NCBI GenBank assembly: GCA_002421905.1
Contig: DISK01000015.1
Location: 62,001-126,000 of the forward strand
Source: Micavibrio sp. UBA6212
Lineage (GTDB): Bacteria > Pseudomonadota > Alphaproteobacteria > Micavibrionales > Micavibrionaceae
Reading direction: 5' to 3'
DNA: 64,000 nt
Part shown: in pieces, positions 35,244 to 43,778 of the stretch
Layout of the letters: each line of letters starts with the position of its first letter
Position numbering within the stretch: position 1 is the stretch's first letter
Position numbers and translations under genes: made by a program
The notes under the pieces: generated by a model
The model's database searches: none
What the model was told of the DNA's origin: nothing
Seen by the model: the letters and a program-made list of their open reading frames with translations, nothing else

Positions 35244-35612
35244 ATGAAACCAGCCAGACAAAACCTGCTCCTTGTTCTTGGCTTATGCCTGATGGTAACA
35301 GGTGCTTTTCCGGTTGATGCCGCCGAAGATCATCCTGAATGGTTTAGGTGCCTCCAGAACTCTGATTGTGTTGTGGTAGGTGATGGATGCGCCATTCACG
35401 CAGCGAACAGTAATTTCGTCGCCAAAGCTGATACTTATTATAAGGACATGGCGACAAAAATGGAATGCGAGCAATCGCAAGACAAGGCTATGCTCAAAGC
35501 CACTTGTATTACGAGAAAAATCCCCTGCAAAAAATTCTTTGGGATGATCAATGACCCTGCATCAACTTGTGCCGAGAAAGTCTGCGCGCTAGCTCCCCTA
35601 ACAGAAAAATAA
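35244..35612 (+). CDS. Small secreted cysteine-rich protein
   Basis: A 122-residue protein with a clear Sec signal peptide (NLLLVLGLCLMVTGAFPVDA, cleavage after VDA-A). The mature part has eight Cys, starting with RCLQNSDCVVVGDGCAIH, so it is probably disulfide-bonded in the periplasm. I do not recognise the family. The ATG at 35244 has AGGGG upstream, 10 bp after the fliP stop, so it is likely in the fhlB-fliO-fliP transcript. It is convergent with the TPR gene. Confidence 0.65.
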   Translation: MKPARQNLLLVLGLCLMVTGAFPVDAAEDHPEWFRCLQNSDCVVVGDGCAIHAANSNFVAKADTYYKDMATKMECEQSQDKAMLKATCITRKIPCKKFFGMINDPASTCAEKVCALAPLTEK

Positions 35613-35616
35613 CACC

Positions 35617-38600
35617 TTAATCCGCTAGAACTTCATCTGTTTTAAGCTGCGGTGCATTTTTGAGTTGTTCGGGAATATTCGCAGGAGCAGTTGTTTTCTT
35701 TTCAACCTGCGGACGGGTTGGTGGTTCGGTTGTTTCTTTCACTGGCCCAGTCAGGTCTTCTCTGAGACTCTCCAGAAAATCTTTGAACATATCTGTCTCA
35801 CCAATAATGTTGTTGATCGTGTCCCGATCAGCCAACAGAATATTTTGTCTGGGTCTGGTTACCACTTCGAACTCTCTGGCCTTGGATGTCTGGCTCATCG
35901 AGTCGCCGTACCTCTCGCGCAGATTAGCCAGCACATAGCGATTATCGGCCAGATATAGCGCAACAGCCCAATCCATAATCAGCTTGGCTTGGACATCGCT
36001 TAACGGACGGGTCAGAGAAATATCCTGCTTGGCGACAAGCTGCTCTAAAGCGTCTGCGGCGTCTTGCCATTTTTTGGCTTTCCAGGCGATGTCCGCGCGC
36101 AGGCGCAAGACATCTTCATCTTGTGATAACAAGGACAGTGCTGCAAAAGATTTCTGGGTGTCTCCCATTTGGGCGTGGGATTTTGCCCTTAACAAGGCAA
36201 TTTGTCTGTGCTTTGGATCAGCTTGTTCCGAGGGCTGCCCTTTCAGAAAAATATCGGCTTTTTCCAAAGATTCCAGAGCATCTTTCGGTTTATTATCCAG
36301 AACCTGCATGGCCGCCAATCTGATTGCGACCGTGGCCCCTTCCAATCCAGAAAGTCGTGTATCAACCTGCTGCTTAAGCAAATTGATCGCGCGTGGTAAC
36401 AGATCCACATCCGCCATGCGTTCGGCTAACTGCCTTGCCAATCGATCTCCTTCGGCCCCTTTTGGCACCAGATCGGCAAATTCGTCATATAATGTCAAGG
36501 CATCAACAGGTGAAAGCGTTTGAATTTTATCCGTCATGTACAAATCCTGAAAGGTTGCATGCATGACTTTTGAAATCATTTTTCCTTGTTCAGAATTCGG
36601 AATGAGAGTTGATGCCTGACGCATCAGCCCCAGCGCCCTGATAGGGTTACCTTCTTCAAGATACAATTTCCCGAGATTGAAGTTGATGGCTGTTTCCAAT
36701 TCATCACCGCGCCATGCATATCTCAATCCTTCCAGAGTATAGATCGCCTTATCAATCGTGATTTCTTTTTGCCCAAAGCGCAACATGGACAATGCCAGTT
36801 TTGATTTGGCGCGGTACAAATCATCTTTTCCAATTTCAAGGGCAGACCAGAGTTCTTTGGCTTTGTTGAGATCTCCCTTCTGACGGTTCAACTCACCTTG
36901 CAGATACATCAAAGCAGCACCGTATGCGATCGACGTATTCGGTTTAATTTTTTCTTCAAGAATTTTTAGAGTTTTTTCTGCTTTGGTTTTATTCCCTTCG
37001 CGCAGGGAAATTTCTGCCACACGCAACCCCACCGGAAACTCTATTTCTGCAGGGTACCCCTCCAGAACATCAAGGTTCGACGGCAAAGTTTTTGCAGCCT
37101 GTTGCCAGTCATCAAGTCCGGAAAGGGCATAGGCTTTCCAGATTTTTACTTCATTGATGTTTTCCAGTACAGGGTTGGAAAGCTTATCAAATGATTCCTT
37201 AAAATTTCCGGCCATAGCGGACGCCACACCGCGCAAGGCCTGAAATTCTGTGTTTTGCGTCAACTCTGGTGTGTATTGTTCGGCCAGATCGAAATACCCT
37301 TCTGCCTCTTGCGCAAAGCCGTGCGAGAGCATCATTCTCCCCAAGAAGATCATACCTTCGGTTTTCTTTTGGTCCGTCTGTTCTAAAAGTCCCGATAAAA
37401 TCAAACGCTGGTTATCGGTCACAGATGTGTAATCGTCTCCGTTTTTCCAGTTTGAAAAATCAAATATTTTTTCAACTTCTCCGGAAGGGGATGGTTCTTC
37501 TTCAGGTTCCTGCGCAGAATTTTTATAGGGAAGAATATCCTTCATCTGGGATAACGCCAAGCCACCCAGTCTTGTAATTTTTGCTCCATCACTGTTCTTT
37601 TCGACGCTCAGATCATCCACTTTGCCGATAACTGCAAACCCGACGATGCTTGGCAGAGTTTCAAATTCACCGAACCGTTGAGGCTGCCCCAAAAAATCCT
37701 GTGCGCTGTTAACAATACCAACCCATATTTGCTCGCCTGTTTCAGGGTCTTTGACACGGGATATGCGGTGCAGTGATTTCCCGGGCCACGCCAGTGAAGG
37801 CCCGTCATCCTGACCCGTAATTGATTGTCCGGTATTATCAAGGCGCACCAATGGTTCGGGCTGATATTTTCCTGCGTCCCCAGAGTCTGACGATGTCATG
37901 TCAATCTTCCAGATCAACCCGCCACCATCGCCAGAAAGTTTATATCCGTTGGGTTTCTCCATGCGGAAAATAGTTGTGTCGATTGCAGGTATCCTCTGAA
38001 ACTCGGGGAATTTATCACGATCCGGCCCTTCAATTTGCGGAGGAATTACCACATCAGGCTTATCAATCACGATCCAGATTCTGTTTCCTTTTTCAAAGGC
38101 CGCCATACCAAAAGATGTTGTTCCTGCCACATTGATGGTGTGAGGTTGCAACACTGGTGCAGCTTCTTTTTTCTGCTGTTCCGGAGCTGTCGTGGATTCC
38201 TTCATGTCATCCACAATAATGCGGTTGGACATTGATGGGTCTTGGGCAATCTTACGCGAGATCTTTTCTTCTTCGGATAACTCCGGAGGGTCTTCAACCT
38301 TTGTTTCTGTTGTCTCGATTTTTTTTGTCAGGGAAACAGGGGCGGATACCGGAGGCTTTTCTGTTTTTTCCGGTTCAGCTTTTTCTGTTGTTTTTGTGTC
38401 CGGAGCTTTGGTCGGCTTGTCAGTTGATGGGGTTCCTCTTAAATCGACAATAATCCGTTTATCAATCGCAAAATGGCGAACGGAAATCCCCGCAGAAAAA
38501 TCAATCTCGACCTCATTGTCGTTCAGGATTTTATATCCCTCTACTCTTGATAATGTGTCGGGGGATTCTCCTTGCGTCTCAAGCTTTACAGGTTCGGAGA

Positions 38601-38805
38601 ATTTCAAGACCAACTGGCTGCCTTCCTGAATCACCGTATATTTCGGAGCATGTTCCCCTTGGAAGACGATCCGTGTGTATCCGTTGTGATCGCCGCCCCT
38701 GACCTGAACAGACGTTTCGGCTGCGCCCGCACTATGGAAAGGCACGGACGACGAGAGCAAGGCCAACGCCATGACGGAAGACAGGTGACTCCTGATTCGG
38801 TTCAT
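35617..38805 (-). CDS. Large periplasmic TPR protein with AMIN-like N-terminus
   Basis: A 1062-residue protein. It has a signal peptide (VMALALLSSSVPFHSAGA), then a beta domain (YTRIVFQGEHAPKYTVIQEG, and SVRHFAIDKRIIVDLRG) resembling AMIN domains that bind cell-wall polysaccharide. A Pro/Lys/Glu/Thr linker around residues 140-240 follows, and then from about 470 a long TPR superhelix (e.g. GLMRQASTLIPN, EVKIWKAYALSGLDDWQQA). It lies downstream of cheY-cheZ with a terminator between. Similar genes occur in alphaproteobacterial flagellar clusters, where a periplasmic scaffold role is inferred. A TTG 36 nt upstream is a weaker start. Confidence 0.75.
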   Translation of the reverse strand: MNRIRSHLSSVMALALLSSSVPFHSAGAAETSVQVRGGDHNGYTRIVFQGEHAPKYTVIQEGSQLVLKFSEPVKLETQGESPDTLSRVEGYKILNDNEVEIDFSAGISVRHFAIDKRIIVDLRGTPSTDKPTKAPDTKTTEKAEPEKTEKPPVSAPVSLTKKIETTETKVEDPPELSEEEKISRKIAQDPSMSNRIIVDDMKESTTAPEQQKKEAAPVLQPHTINVAGTTSFGMAAFEKGNRIWIVIDKPDVVIPPQIEGPDRDKFPEFQRIPAIDTTIFRMEKPNGYKLSGDGGGLIWKIDMTSSDSGDAGKYQPEPLVRLDNTGQSITGQDDGPSLAWPGKSLHRISRVKDPETGEQIWVGIVNSAQDFLGQPQRFGEFETLPSIVGFAVIGKVDDLSVEKNSDGAKITRLGGLALSQMKDILPYKNSAQEPEEEPSPSGEVEKIFDFSNWKNGDDYTSVTDNQRLILSGLLEQTDQKKTEGMIFLGRMMLSHGFAQEAEGYFDLAEQYTPELTQNTEFQALRGVASAMAGNFKESFDKLSNPVLENINEVKIWKAYALSGLDDWQQAAKTLPSNLDVLEGYPAEIEFPVGLRVAEISLREGNKTKAEKTLKILEEKIKPNTSIAYGAALMYLQGELNRQKGDLNKAKELWSALEIGKDDLYRAKSKLALSMLRFGQKEITIDKAIYTLEGLRYAWRGDELETAINFNLGKLYLEEGNPIRALGLMRQASTLIPNSEQGKMISKVMHATFQDLYMTDKIQTLSPVDALTLYDEFADLVPKGAEGDRLARQLAERMADVDLLPRAINLLKQQVDTRLSGLEGATVAIRLAAMQVLDNKPKDALESLEKADIFLKGQPSEQADPKHRQIALLRAKSHAQMGDTQKSFAALSLLSQDEDVLRLRADIAWKAKKWQDAADALEQLVAKQDISLTRPLSDVQAKLIMDWAVALYLADNRYVLANLRERYGDSMSQTSKAREFEVVTRPRQNILLADRDTINNIIGETDMFKDFLESLREDLTGPVKETTEPPTRPQVEKKTTAPANIPEQLKNAPQLKTDEVLAD

Positions 38806-38859
38806 ATTATGAAAGTGCCACAGCTTATGCAGGTTCCGCAAGACAGGGCTTGGTGCAAA

Positions 38860-38890
38860 AACGAAAAAACCCCAGAAATATAAAGGGGTT
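38860..38890 (-). terminator. cheZ terminator
   Basis: On the minus strand AACCCC (38890-38885) pairs with GGGGTT (38873-38868) around an 11-nt AT loop and is followed by TTTT, about 39 bp after the cheZ stop. Confidence 0.7.
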
Positions 38891-38928
38891 AATTGTGTTT
38901 GCTCTATTTTGGAAAGGAAAACGAAGTT

Positions 38929-39525
38929 TTAGAAAAGATCTTCCAAAAGCTTGTCAATATCAGCCTGTGATATGGCCTTATCCGGCATCTGAGGGCCATT
39001 TAACAGTCTGGCATCCCCTGTTCTGGTATCTTCGACTGTTTCAGGCTCTGTGGAAGTCGGTATTTTGTCCTTCAAGACATCCATCAACAGAGTAACTTTC
39101 TCATCAATGGCTTTCAGACTTTTAACTACCTTGGTAATACGTTGTCCGGTAATGTCCTGAAAGGAACAGGCTTCCAGAATTTTCGTAACTTCACTGACCA
39201 GAAAATCCTTATGTGCGGAATCAAGATTCTCGGCATATTCCGTAACAGCATCGCAAGAATCCATAATGGTTCCTGTTGCAGCTTCAGTTGCCGCCACAAC
39301 AGCGTCCAGTTCATCCGTTGCAATGGGAATATGCGTTCCGGATATGTCCATGGCATGCGTTGCGTTGATATCTGCGCGTGTGGACTCAATAATATCATGG
39401 AGGTCTTTTAGTTCGGCATAGATATGCTCACGGGAAATTTCACCCGCAGCACCAACCTTCTCGATAACGGAATTAATCAGGTTAATGACCTTATCCCGCC
39501 CAATTTCCTTTTTTGGAATATCCAT
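38929..39525 (-). CDS. cheZ: Chemotaxis protein CheZ, CheY-P phosphatase
   Basis: A 198-residue, mostly helical protein. The diagnostic segment EACSFQDITGQRITKVVKSL lies near residues 118-137 and carries the catalytic Gln of CheZ (in the DITGQ turn). The C-terminus AISQADIDKLLEDLF is the amphipathic helix that binds CheY-P. CheZ is patchy in alphaproteobacteria and fits a polar, FlhF-type cell. The ATG has GGGAG upstream. It is downstream of cheY with a 30-bp gap. Confidence 0.9.
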   Translation of the reverse strand: MDIPKKEIGRDKVINLINSVIEKVGAAGEISREHIYAELKDLHDIIESTRADINATHAMDISGTHIPIATDELDAVVAATEAATGTIMDSCDAVTEYAENLDSAHKDFLVSEVTKILEACSFQDITGQRITKVVKSLKAIDEKVTLLMDVLKDKIPTSTEPETVEDTRTGDARLLNGPQMPDKAISQADIDKLLEDLF

Positions 39526-39555
39526 TGTAGCTCTCCCACGGGGAAGTTGATTATC

Positions 39556-39942
39556 TTAGAACTCACCCAGAACGGAGACAAGTTTGGTTTTTAATGTTTC
39601 AGCATTGAAAGGTTTGACGATATAATTGCTAACGCCGGCCTGTTTTGCGGCGATCACATTTTCGGTCTTGCTTTCCGCAGTCACCATAACAAATGGGACA
39701 TTGGCATTGGAAGGAAGCTGGCGGACATGCTTCAACAAATCAAGACCTGACATCGGTTCCATATTCCAATCGGAAATAACAAGGCCATAATCTTTGTTTT
39801 TGAACTTCTCCAGCGCCATAGAACCGTCTGTCGCTTCATCAACATTATTGAAACCAAGCTGCTTCAGCAGATTTCCAATAATACGCAACATTGTTTTATA
39901 GTCATCTACGATGAGGACGTTCATGTTTTTGTCAACTGACAT
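39556..39942 (-). CDS. cheY: Chemotaxis response regulator CheY
   Basis: A 128-residue single receiver domain. All catalytic residues are visible: the acidic pair in NVLIVDDYKTML, phospho-acceptor Asp in LVISDWNMEPMSG near residue 57, Thr in MVTAES, and Lys in NYIVKPF. FNNVDEATDGSMALEKFK is typical of CheY. Phosphorylated CheY would bind FliM, also encoded here. It forms an operon with cheZ and is preceded by two perfect palindromes. Confidence 0.95.
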   Translation of the reverse strand: MSVDKNMNVLIVDDYKTMLRIIGNLLKQLGFNNVDEATDGSMALEKFKNKDYGLVISDWNMEPMSGLDLLKHVRQLPSNANVPFVMVTAESKTENVIAAKQAGVSNYIVKPFNAETLKTKLVSVLGEF

Positions 39943-39979
39943 AATTCCGGCTCCTTAGGGATATTCATGAAGTGATTCA

Positions 39980-39993
39980 GAGTCGTACGACTC
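39980..39993. promoter_or_regulatory. Perfect 14-bp palindrome upstream of cheY
   Basis: GAGTCGTACGACTC is a perfect palindrome 38 bp upstream of the cheY start codon. Its position suits an operator or a short hairpin in the cheY leader. Confidence 0.5.
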
Positions 39994-40007
39994 CGCCATA
40001 CCAAGAT

Positions 40008-40025
40008 ATCTTTTCATGAAAAGAT
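40008..40025. promoter_or_regulatory. Perfect 18-bp palindrome upstream of cheY
   Basis: ATCTTTTCATGAAAAGAT is fully self-complementary and lies 66 bp before the cheY start, 14 bp from the previous palindrome. It could bind a dimeric regulator. Confidence 0.5.
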
Positions 40026-40122
40026 TAACAAAAGGCTACGCAAAAAGCTCGGCTTGTATATTAGAACAGGACAAAATACCGCAGTATCTACCAGAAAGTA
40101 TAGTTTTTTATTCTGCCCTACC

Positions 40123-40914
40123 CTATTGAGGTATGTCGGGCAGTTTCTTTTGTTCGGCCAGCAGGGTTGTCAGAGCACGCGCACGATCTGCCTCCATCGC
40201 AGCCATGATTGGCGCCGATTTTCCCTCTGGCATCTTCCCAATCACTTCGACCAGAATATCCATATCCAATGTATTGAATATGCGCGCGGCGTCTTTGGGC
40301 TTCATCCCCGTGTATATTTTGACCAGGCTGTTCAGACGCGAAGACTCTTCTTCCGACTGCTGTTTCAACAAGCTCTTGATTTCATCACGAATGCCCATCA
40401 TTTCCTTGTATTTACGATCCAGCTCCTGCTGTCCTGCGTCCAGCAAGGCTTCTCTGCCGCTTAATACTTTCTCGCGCTCGTCGAGATCACGGCGACGCTC
40501 GACCAAATCTTTATACATCTGTTCCTTGATGTCGGAGTGTTCCGTATCAACATCCTTCGCATCTTCCCATTTCTTTGCAGGGACTTCACCCGAAGCACCC
40601 TCCATGGATGGCAGAGTAATATCTCCCGCACCTGATTCTTGTTCACTATTTTCAATCTCTGGCGATTTAAGATGTTCGGTCGAAGGTTGAGTTCCGACAG
40701 CATCCGCCGACGAATCCTTGAGCTTAGCCGGCTGTTTGTCCTGTGACTTATCTGATGTTTCTTCTGCAAAAGCTTCACCGGATAAGGTCTTGAATGTCAG
40801 AACCGCATCACCAACACGGATCACGAAAGCAAGCATTGCGACCAGTATCAGAACAGGCAAAATCCGAAGCCTTGACTTCCACTTTCCTTGCGAAAATTTT
40901 CCGATCAGTTTCAT
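40123..40914 (-). CDS. motE: Flagellar stator-associated protein MotE
   Basis: A 263-residue protein. It has an N-terminal transmembrane anchor (ILPVLILVAMLAFVIRVGDAV), an acidic Ser-rich linker (about residues 45-120) and a coiled coil (LVERRRDLDEREKVLSGREA onward). The C-terminal MgtE_N-like domain contains LVKIYTGMKPKDAARIFNTL. MotE is the alphaproteobacterial chaperone of the periplasmic motor protein MotC, and relatives sit beside fliM/fliL. It is followed by no motor gene here; motA/motB/motC lie outside the window. Confidence 0.85.
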   Translation of the reverse strand: MKLIGKFSQGKWKSRLRILPVLILVAMLAFVIRVGDAVLTFKTLSGEAFAEETSDKSQDKQPAKLKDSSADAVGTQPSTEHLKSPEIENSEQESGAGDITLPSMEGASGEVPAKKWEDAKDVDTEHSDIKEQMYKDLVERRRDLDEREKVLSGREALLDAGQQELDRKYKEMMGIRDEIKSLLKQQSEEESSRLNSLVKIYTGMKPKDAARIFNTLDMDILVEVIGKMPEGKSAPIMAAMEADRARALTTLLAEQKKLPDIPQ

Positions 40915-40950
40915 ACAGAAGGCCTTTTCTTTTTTAGTATATGCTTTTTA

Positions 40951-41568
40951 TCATTTGCGGCCAGAACCGCGGTTCTTCAAGGCTGCTGCCAAGTCACGTT
41001 CCGCTTTGCTCAAAAACGGATCTGCATCATCCAGATCTTCTTCCTCCATGGATTCATCATAATCAGGATCACGGATGGCGAAAGATGGTTCCAGAGAAGG
41101 AACAACTCTTTGTTTGTCTCCTTTGGGCAACATCTCTTCATATTTTGATTTTACTGCCTGAGCAGAAGAATTTGTCGAAGACGATGATTTCTGTCCGGGA
41201 TAGACCGAGCTGACAACTTTTTGTCCAATATTGTCGGCTATCTCACGATTTTTCTCGGCCAGTTTTTCAAGACGCCCTGCCAGAGAGTCTCCAGCTTCGG
41301 TCATCAGGGACAGTTCATCGCACAGGCCTTGAGCCTTGGAAACCATCCGGCGAAGATCTTCCCCTTTGGTCGTTGACATGTCATCAAGTTCAGAAATTCC
41401 TTCTTGTGCTCTGGTGATCTGGGTCGAGAGTTCACGGATCAAACGTTCCATTTCTGACCTGTTAGAGCGGAAAATACTCAAATGCTTATTGAGGCGAACC
41501 GCATAAAATATTGTCGCGCCCAGCATCACAATTACAAGCAGATCAAAAACCAACGTCAAAGCGGGCAT
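40951..41568 (-). CDS. DUF6468 flagellar-cluster protein
   Basis: A 205-residue protein with one N-terminal transmembrane helix (LVFDLLVIVMLGATIFYAVRL), then a coiled coil with RLIRELSTQITRAQEGISEL and the DUF6468 core GLCDELSLMTEAGDSLAGRLEK. The C-terminal 70 residues are hydrophilic and ill-conserved. Members are found next to fliL-fliM-motE in alphaproteobacteria, but their function is unknown. It lies between fliM and motE on the same strand. Confidence 0.82.
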   Translation of the reverse strand: MPALTLVFDLLVIVMLGATIFYAVRLNKHLSIFRSNRSEMERLIRELSTQITRAQEGISELDDMSTTKGEDLRRMVSKAQGLCDELSLMTEAGDSLAGRLEKLAEKNREIADNIGQKVVSSVYPGQKSSSSTNSSAQAVKSKYEEMLPKGDKQRVVPSLEPSFAIRDPDYDESMEEEDLDDADPFLSKAERDLAAALKNRGSGRK

Positions 41569-41617
41569 AAGCTATCTTTCTGTTACTCTAAACATTCTTT
41601 TACTCAGTTATTCTTTG

Positions 41618-42751
41618 TTACTCTTTTTCGGGAGGAATATAGTTTTCGATACGAACAGCTATATTTCCTTCTTTTTGTCCCATCGGCCCCGCAAACATGG
41701 TGAAATCACCGCATCTCAGCTCGATCTGGTCGCTTGGTTTTGTGTTAAACATCACCAGCGTGCCCTTCTTCCAATTCAACATGTCACGCAACATAACGGT
41801 CTTTTCACCCATCACGGCCTGCATATATACATCTGTCATATATAGTTCGTTGGTCAAGTGGGTTTCCCAGATCGAGTCCCGACCGAATTTTTCCCCCATG
41901 AACATTTGCAGCAGCAATTCACGGACAGGTTCCAAGGTCGCGTAAGGGATCAAAATCTCGATCCGTCCACCACGGTCACCCATATCAATCCGCATCCGCA
42001 CGAGAACACAAGCATTTCCCGATTGGGTAATGGCGGCAAAGCGCGGATTGGTTTCAATATTTTCCAGTTTGAAGCTGACTGGCGAAAGCGGGTCAAACGC
42101 CGTGGACATATCATGGAGCGCCACATTCAGCATCCGCTCCACCAATTTGGTTTCAATAGTGGTATAAGGGCGGCCCTCAACACGAATAGACGGTGTTCCT
42201 TTCCGACCACCGAGCAAGACATCCACCACAGAATAAATCAGGGCGCTATCGACCACGATCAATCCGTTATTGTCCCACTCCTCGGCCTTGAACACGGTGA
42301 GCATAGCGGGCAACGGGATCGAGTTCAAATAATCACCGAAACGGACAGTTGAAATCTGGTCAAGCGAGACCTCGACGTTATCCGAGGTCAGGTTTCTCAA
42401 AGATGTGGACATCAACCGCACCAGACGGTCAAAAACAATATCCAGCATCGGCAGGCGTTCATAATTAATCAATGCGGCATTAATCAATGCCATGACGCCC
42501 GATGTTTCCTGTTCGGGGCCTTCCGAGTCAAAGCCGAGCAAAGAGTCAATTTCTGCCTGGTTCAGAATACGAGTGCCTGTCCCGTCTCCTCCCCCTTCAC
42601 CACCGACGGACGGGACTTCATCCATCTCCATACCACCAGACTCAGCGCCCGCCGCAGAGGCGTCGCCATCTCCTTCGCCGGACATGGATTCCCATTCCTC
42701 CATCATACGGCGTTCTTCTTCACTCATCTGATCTGTTTCGGTATCTGCCAT
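41618..42751 (-). CDS. fliM: Flagellar motor switch protein FliM
   Basis: A 377-residue C-ring protein that binds CheY-P and sets rotation. It has an N-terminal acidic region (about 70 residues, Gly/Glu/Ser-rich) and a recognisable LNQAEIDSLLGFD CheY-binding EIDALL-like motif at residues 64-76 rather than at the extreme N-terminus. The middle domain includes LPMLDIVFDRLVRLMSTSLR and the C-terminal SpoA domain includes MLNWKKGTLVMFNTKP. It lies downstream of fliL. Confidence 0.95.
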   Translation of the reverse strand: MADTETDQMSEEERRMMEEWESMSGEGDGDASAAGAESGGMEMDEVPSVGGEGGGDGTGTRILNQAEIDSLLGFDSEGPEQETSGVMALINAALINYERLPMLDIVFDRLVRLMSTSLRNLTSDNVEVSLDQISTVRFGDYLNSIPLPAMLTVFKAEEWDNNGLIVVDSALIYSVVDVLLGGRKGTPSIRVEGRPYTTIETKLVERMLNVALHDMSTAFDPLSPVSFKLENIETNPRFAAITQSGNACVLVRMRIDMGDRGGRIEILIPYATLEPVRELLLQMFMGEKFGRDSIWETHLTNELYMTDVYMQAVMGEKTVMLRDMLNWKKGTLVMFNTKPSDQIELRCGDFTMFAGPMGQKEGNIAVRIENYIPPEKE

Positions 42752-42853
42752 CAGATCATCCTTCCGGTATCCTACTTACATCTTTTTTCTTATTGATTCT
42801 GGTTGATATACAAAAAGCGGGCCAGATCATTATTTTTGTTGTTATTCTTATGG

Positions 42854-43438
42854 TTATTGTATCAGAATTTCCTGAAAAAGGACATCCTTGACCTCAACGG
42901 GGGCCGCCGCTGCATTGACGCGCGCCAAAAGTTCCATTTGAAGACGATAAATTCCTTTAGACCCCCGCAAGTCCTCAACACGCAATTCCCGCAGGTATGT
43001 CTGGAACTGGTCAATAACGCGCGGCATGACGGCTTCAACCTTTTTCATATCTTCATCATTGGCCAACTCCAGCTGGATGGACAAGCGCAAATATCTTGGT
43101 TGTCCCGAACTGGTCAAATTTACAATCAGGTCTGGGATCTTCATAAAGACCGCCCCCGCAGCATGTTCGCCTTTGCCGTGTTCGCCTTCTGCCCCTGCCT
43201 CGCCCTCTTTAGTGGATCCTTCTGCGTGTTCGCCTTCCGTTGCAGCAGCTTTTTCTCCACCTTTCCCAAGGACCTTATCCAGCATCCCGCTGAAATAAAG
43301 CCCTGCACCACCTCCCAGCAACAACAGGATCGGGACAATAATCATAACCAATTTCTTGGTTTTTCCACCACCATCTGCAGCGGCAGCGTCGGCGCCTTCC
43401 TCAGATGTTTGATTTTCGGTGTTTTCTGCTTCGCTCAT
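42854..43438 (-). CDS. fliL: Flagellar basal body-associated protein FliL
   Basis: A 194-residue single-pass protein. The transmembrane helix (LVMIIVPILLLLGGGAGLYFSG) lies at residues 30-52, after a short cytoplasmic tail. A Glu/Gly/Ala/His/Lys-rich periplasmic linker follows, then the FliL domain: FMKIPDLIVNLTSSGQPRYL and LRELRVEDLRGSKGIYRLQMELL. FliL stabilises the stator-rotor contact. It heads the minus-strand fliL-fliM-DUF6468-motE run. Confidence 0.93.
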   Translation of the reverse strand: MSEAENTENQTSEEGADAAAADGGGKTKKLVMIIVPILLLLGGGAGLYFSGMLDKVLGKGGEKAAATEGEHAEGSTKEGEAGAEGEHGKGEHAAGAVFMKIPDLIVNLTSSGQPRYLRLSIQLELANDEDMKKVEAVMPRVIDQFQTYLRELRVEDLRGSKGIYRLQMELLARVNAAAAPVEVKDVLFQEILIQ

Positions 43439-43577
43439 TGATGTCTTCCGTGACGAGATTCTGGATTTTAATTTATGGAATCATAATTCTACCCATTCTA
43501 TCGAACAGCGGGAAGATGTTCAAACCGCATCTTTTCCCCTTTCCTCTTTGTTATGAATTTTATTCCGAAGGTTTGGC

Positions 43578-43590
43578 GGCAAAAACTGCC
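43578..43590. promoter_or_regulatory. ftr-like FlbD site upstream of flgF
   Basis: GGCA-AAAAC-TGCC is an inverted repeat within GCGGCAAAAACTGCCTGC, 108 bp upstream of the flgF sigma-54 promoter. It resembles the FlbD recognition sites (ftr) of Caulobacter. The rest of the 340-bp fliL-flgF interval holds no gene that I see. Confidence 0.5.
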
Positions 43591-43697
43591 TGCATCAGGT
43601 TATTGTTTGACAGAAAACATTTTCTGCCTAGCCCTCACAGCCCCTTCAGAACACCCCACATCCTCATAACATATTGTTTTATATAAGATTTATTTCT

Positions 43698-43713
43698 TGG
43701 CACGTCTTTCGCA
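43698..43713 (+). promoter_or_regulatory. Sigma-54 promoter of flgF
   Basis: TGGCACGTCTTTCGCA matches the -24/-12 consensus TGGCACG-N4-TTGCA at all but one position, with exact GG-N10-GC spacing. It lies 66 bp upstream of the flgF ATG. Confidence 0.85.
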
Positions 43714-43778
43714 ATGGAAACTGCGAGGCAATAGCCCCAATAAAACCCAAAACAAAAACGAAGGGTCAAGAGGTAAAA

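Noticed and set aside
38192..38629. 145-codon Ser/Val-rich frame opposite the TPR gene
   Set aside because: It is a complement frame of the Glu/Lys/Thr-rich linker, not an independent gene.
38803..38822. Possible sigma-54 promoter (TGGCAC) upstream of the TPR gene on the minus strand
   Set aside because: The -12 GC is absent at the required spacing.
43575..43592. TGGCGGCAAAAACTGC read as a sigma-54 promoter
   Set aside because: The GG to GC spacing is one base too long and the -24 core is poor; the inverted repeat fits an ftr-like site better.
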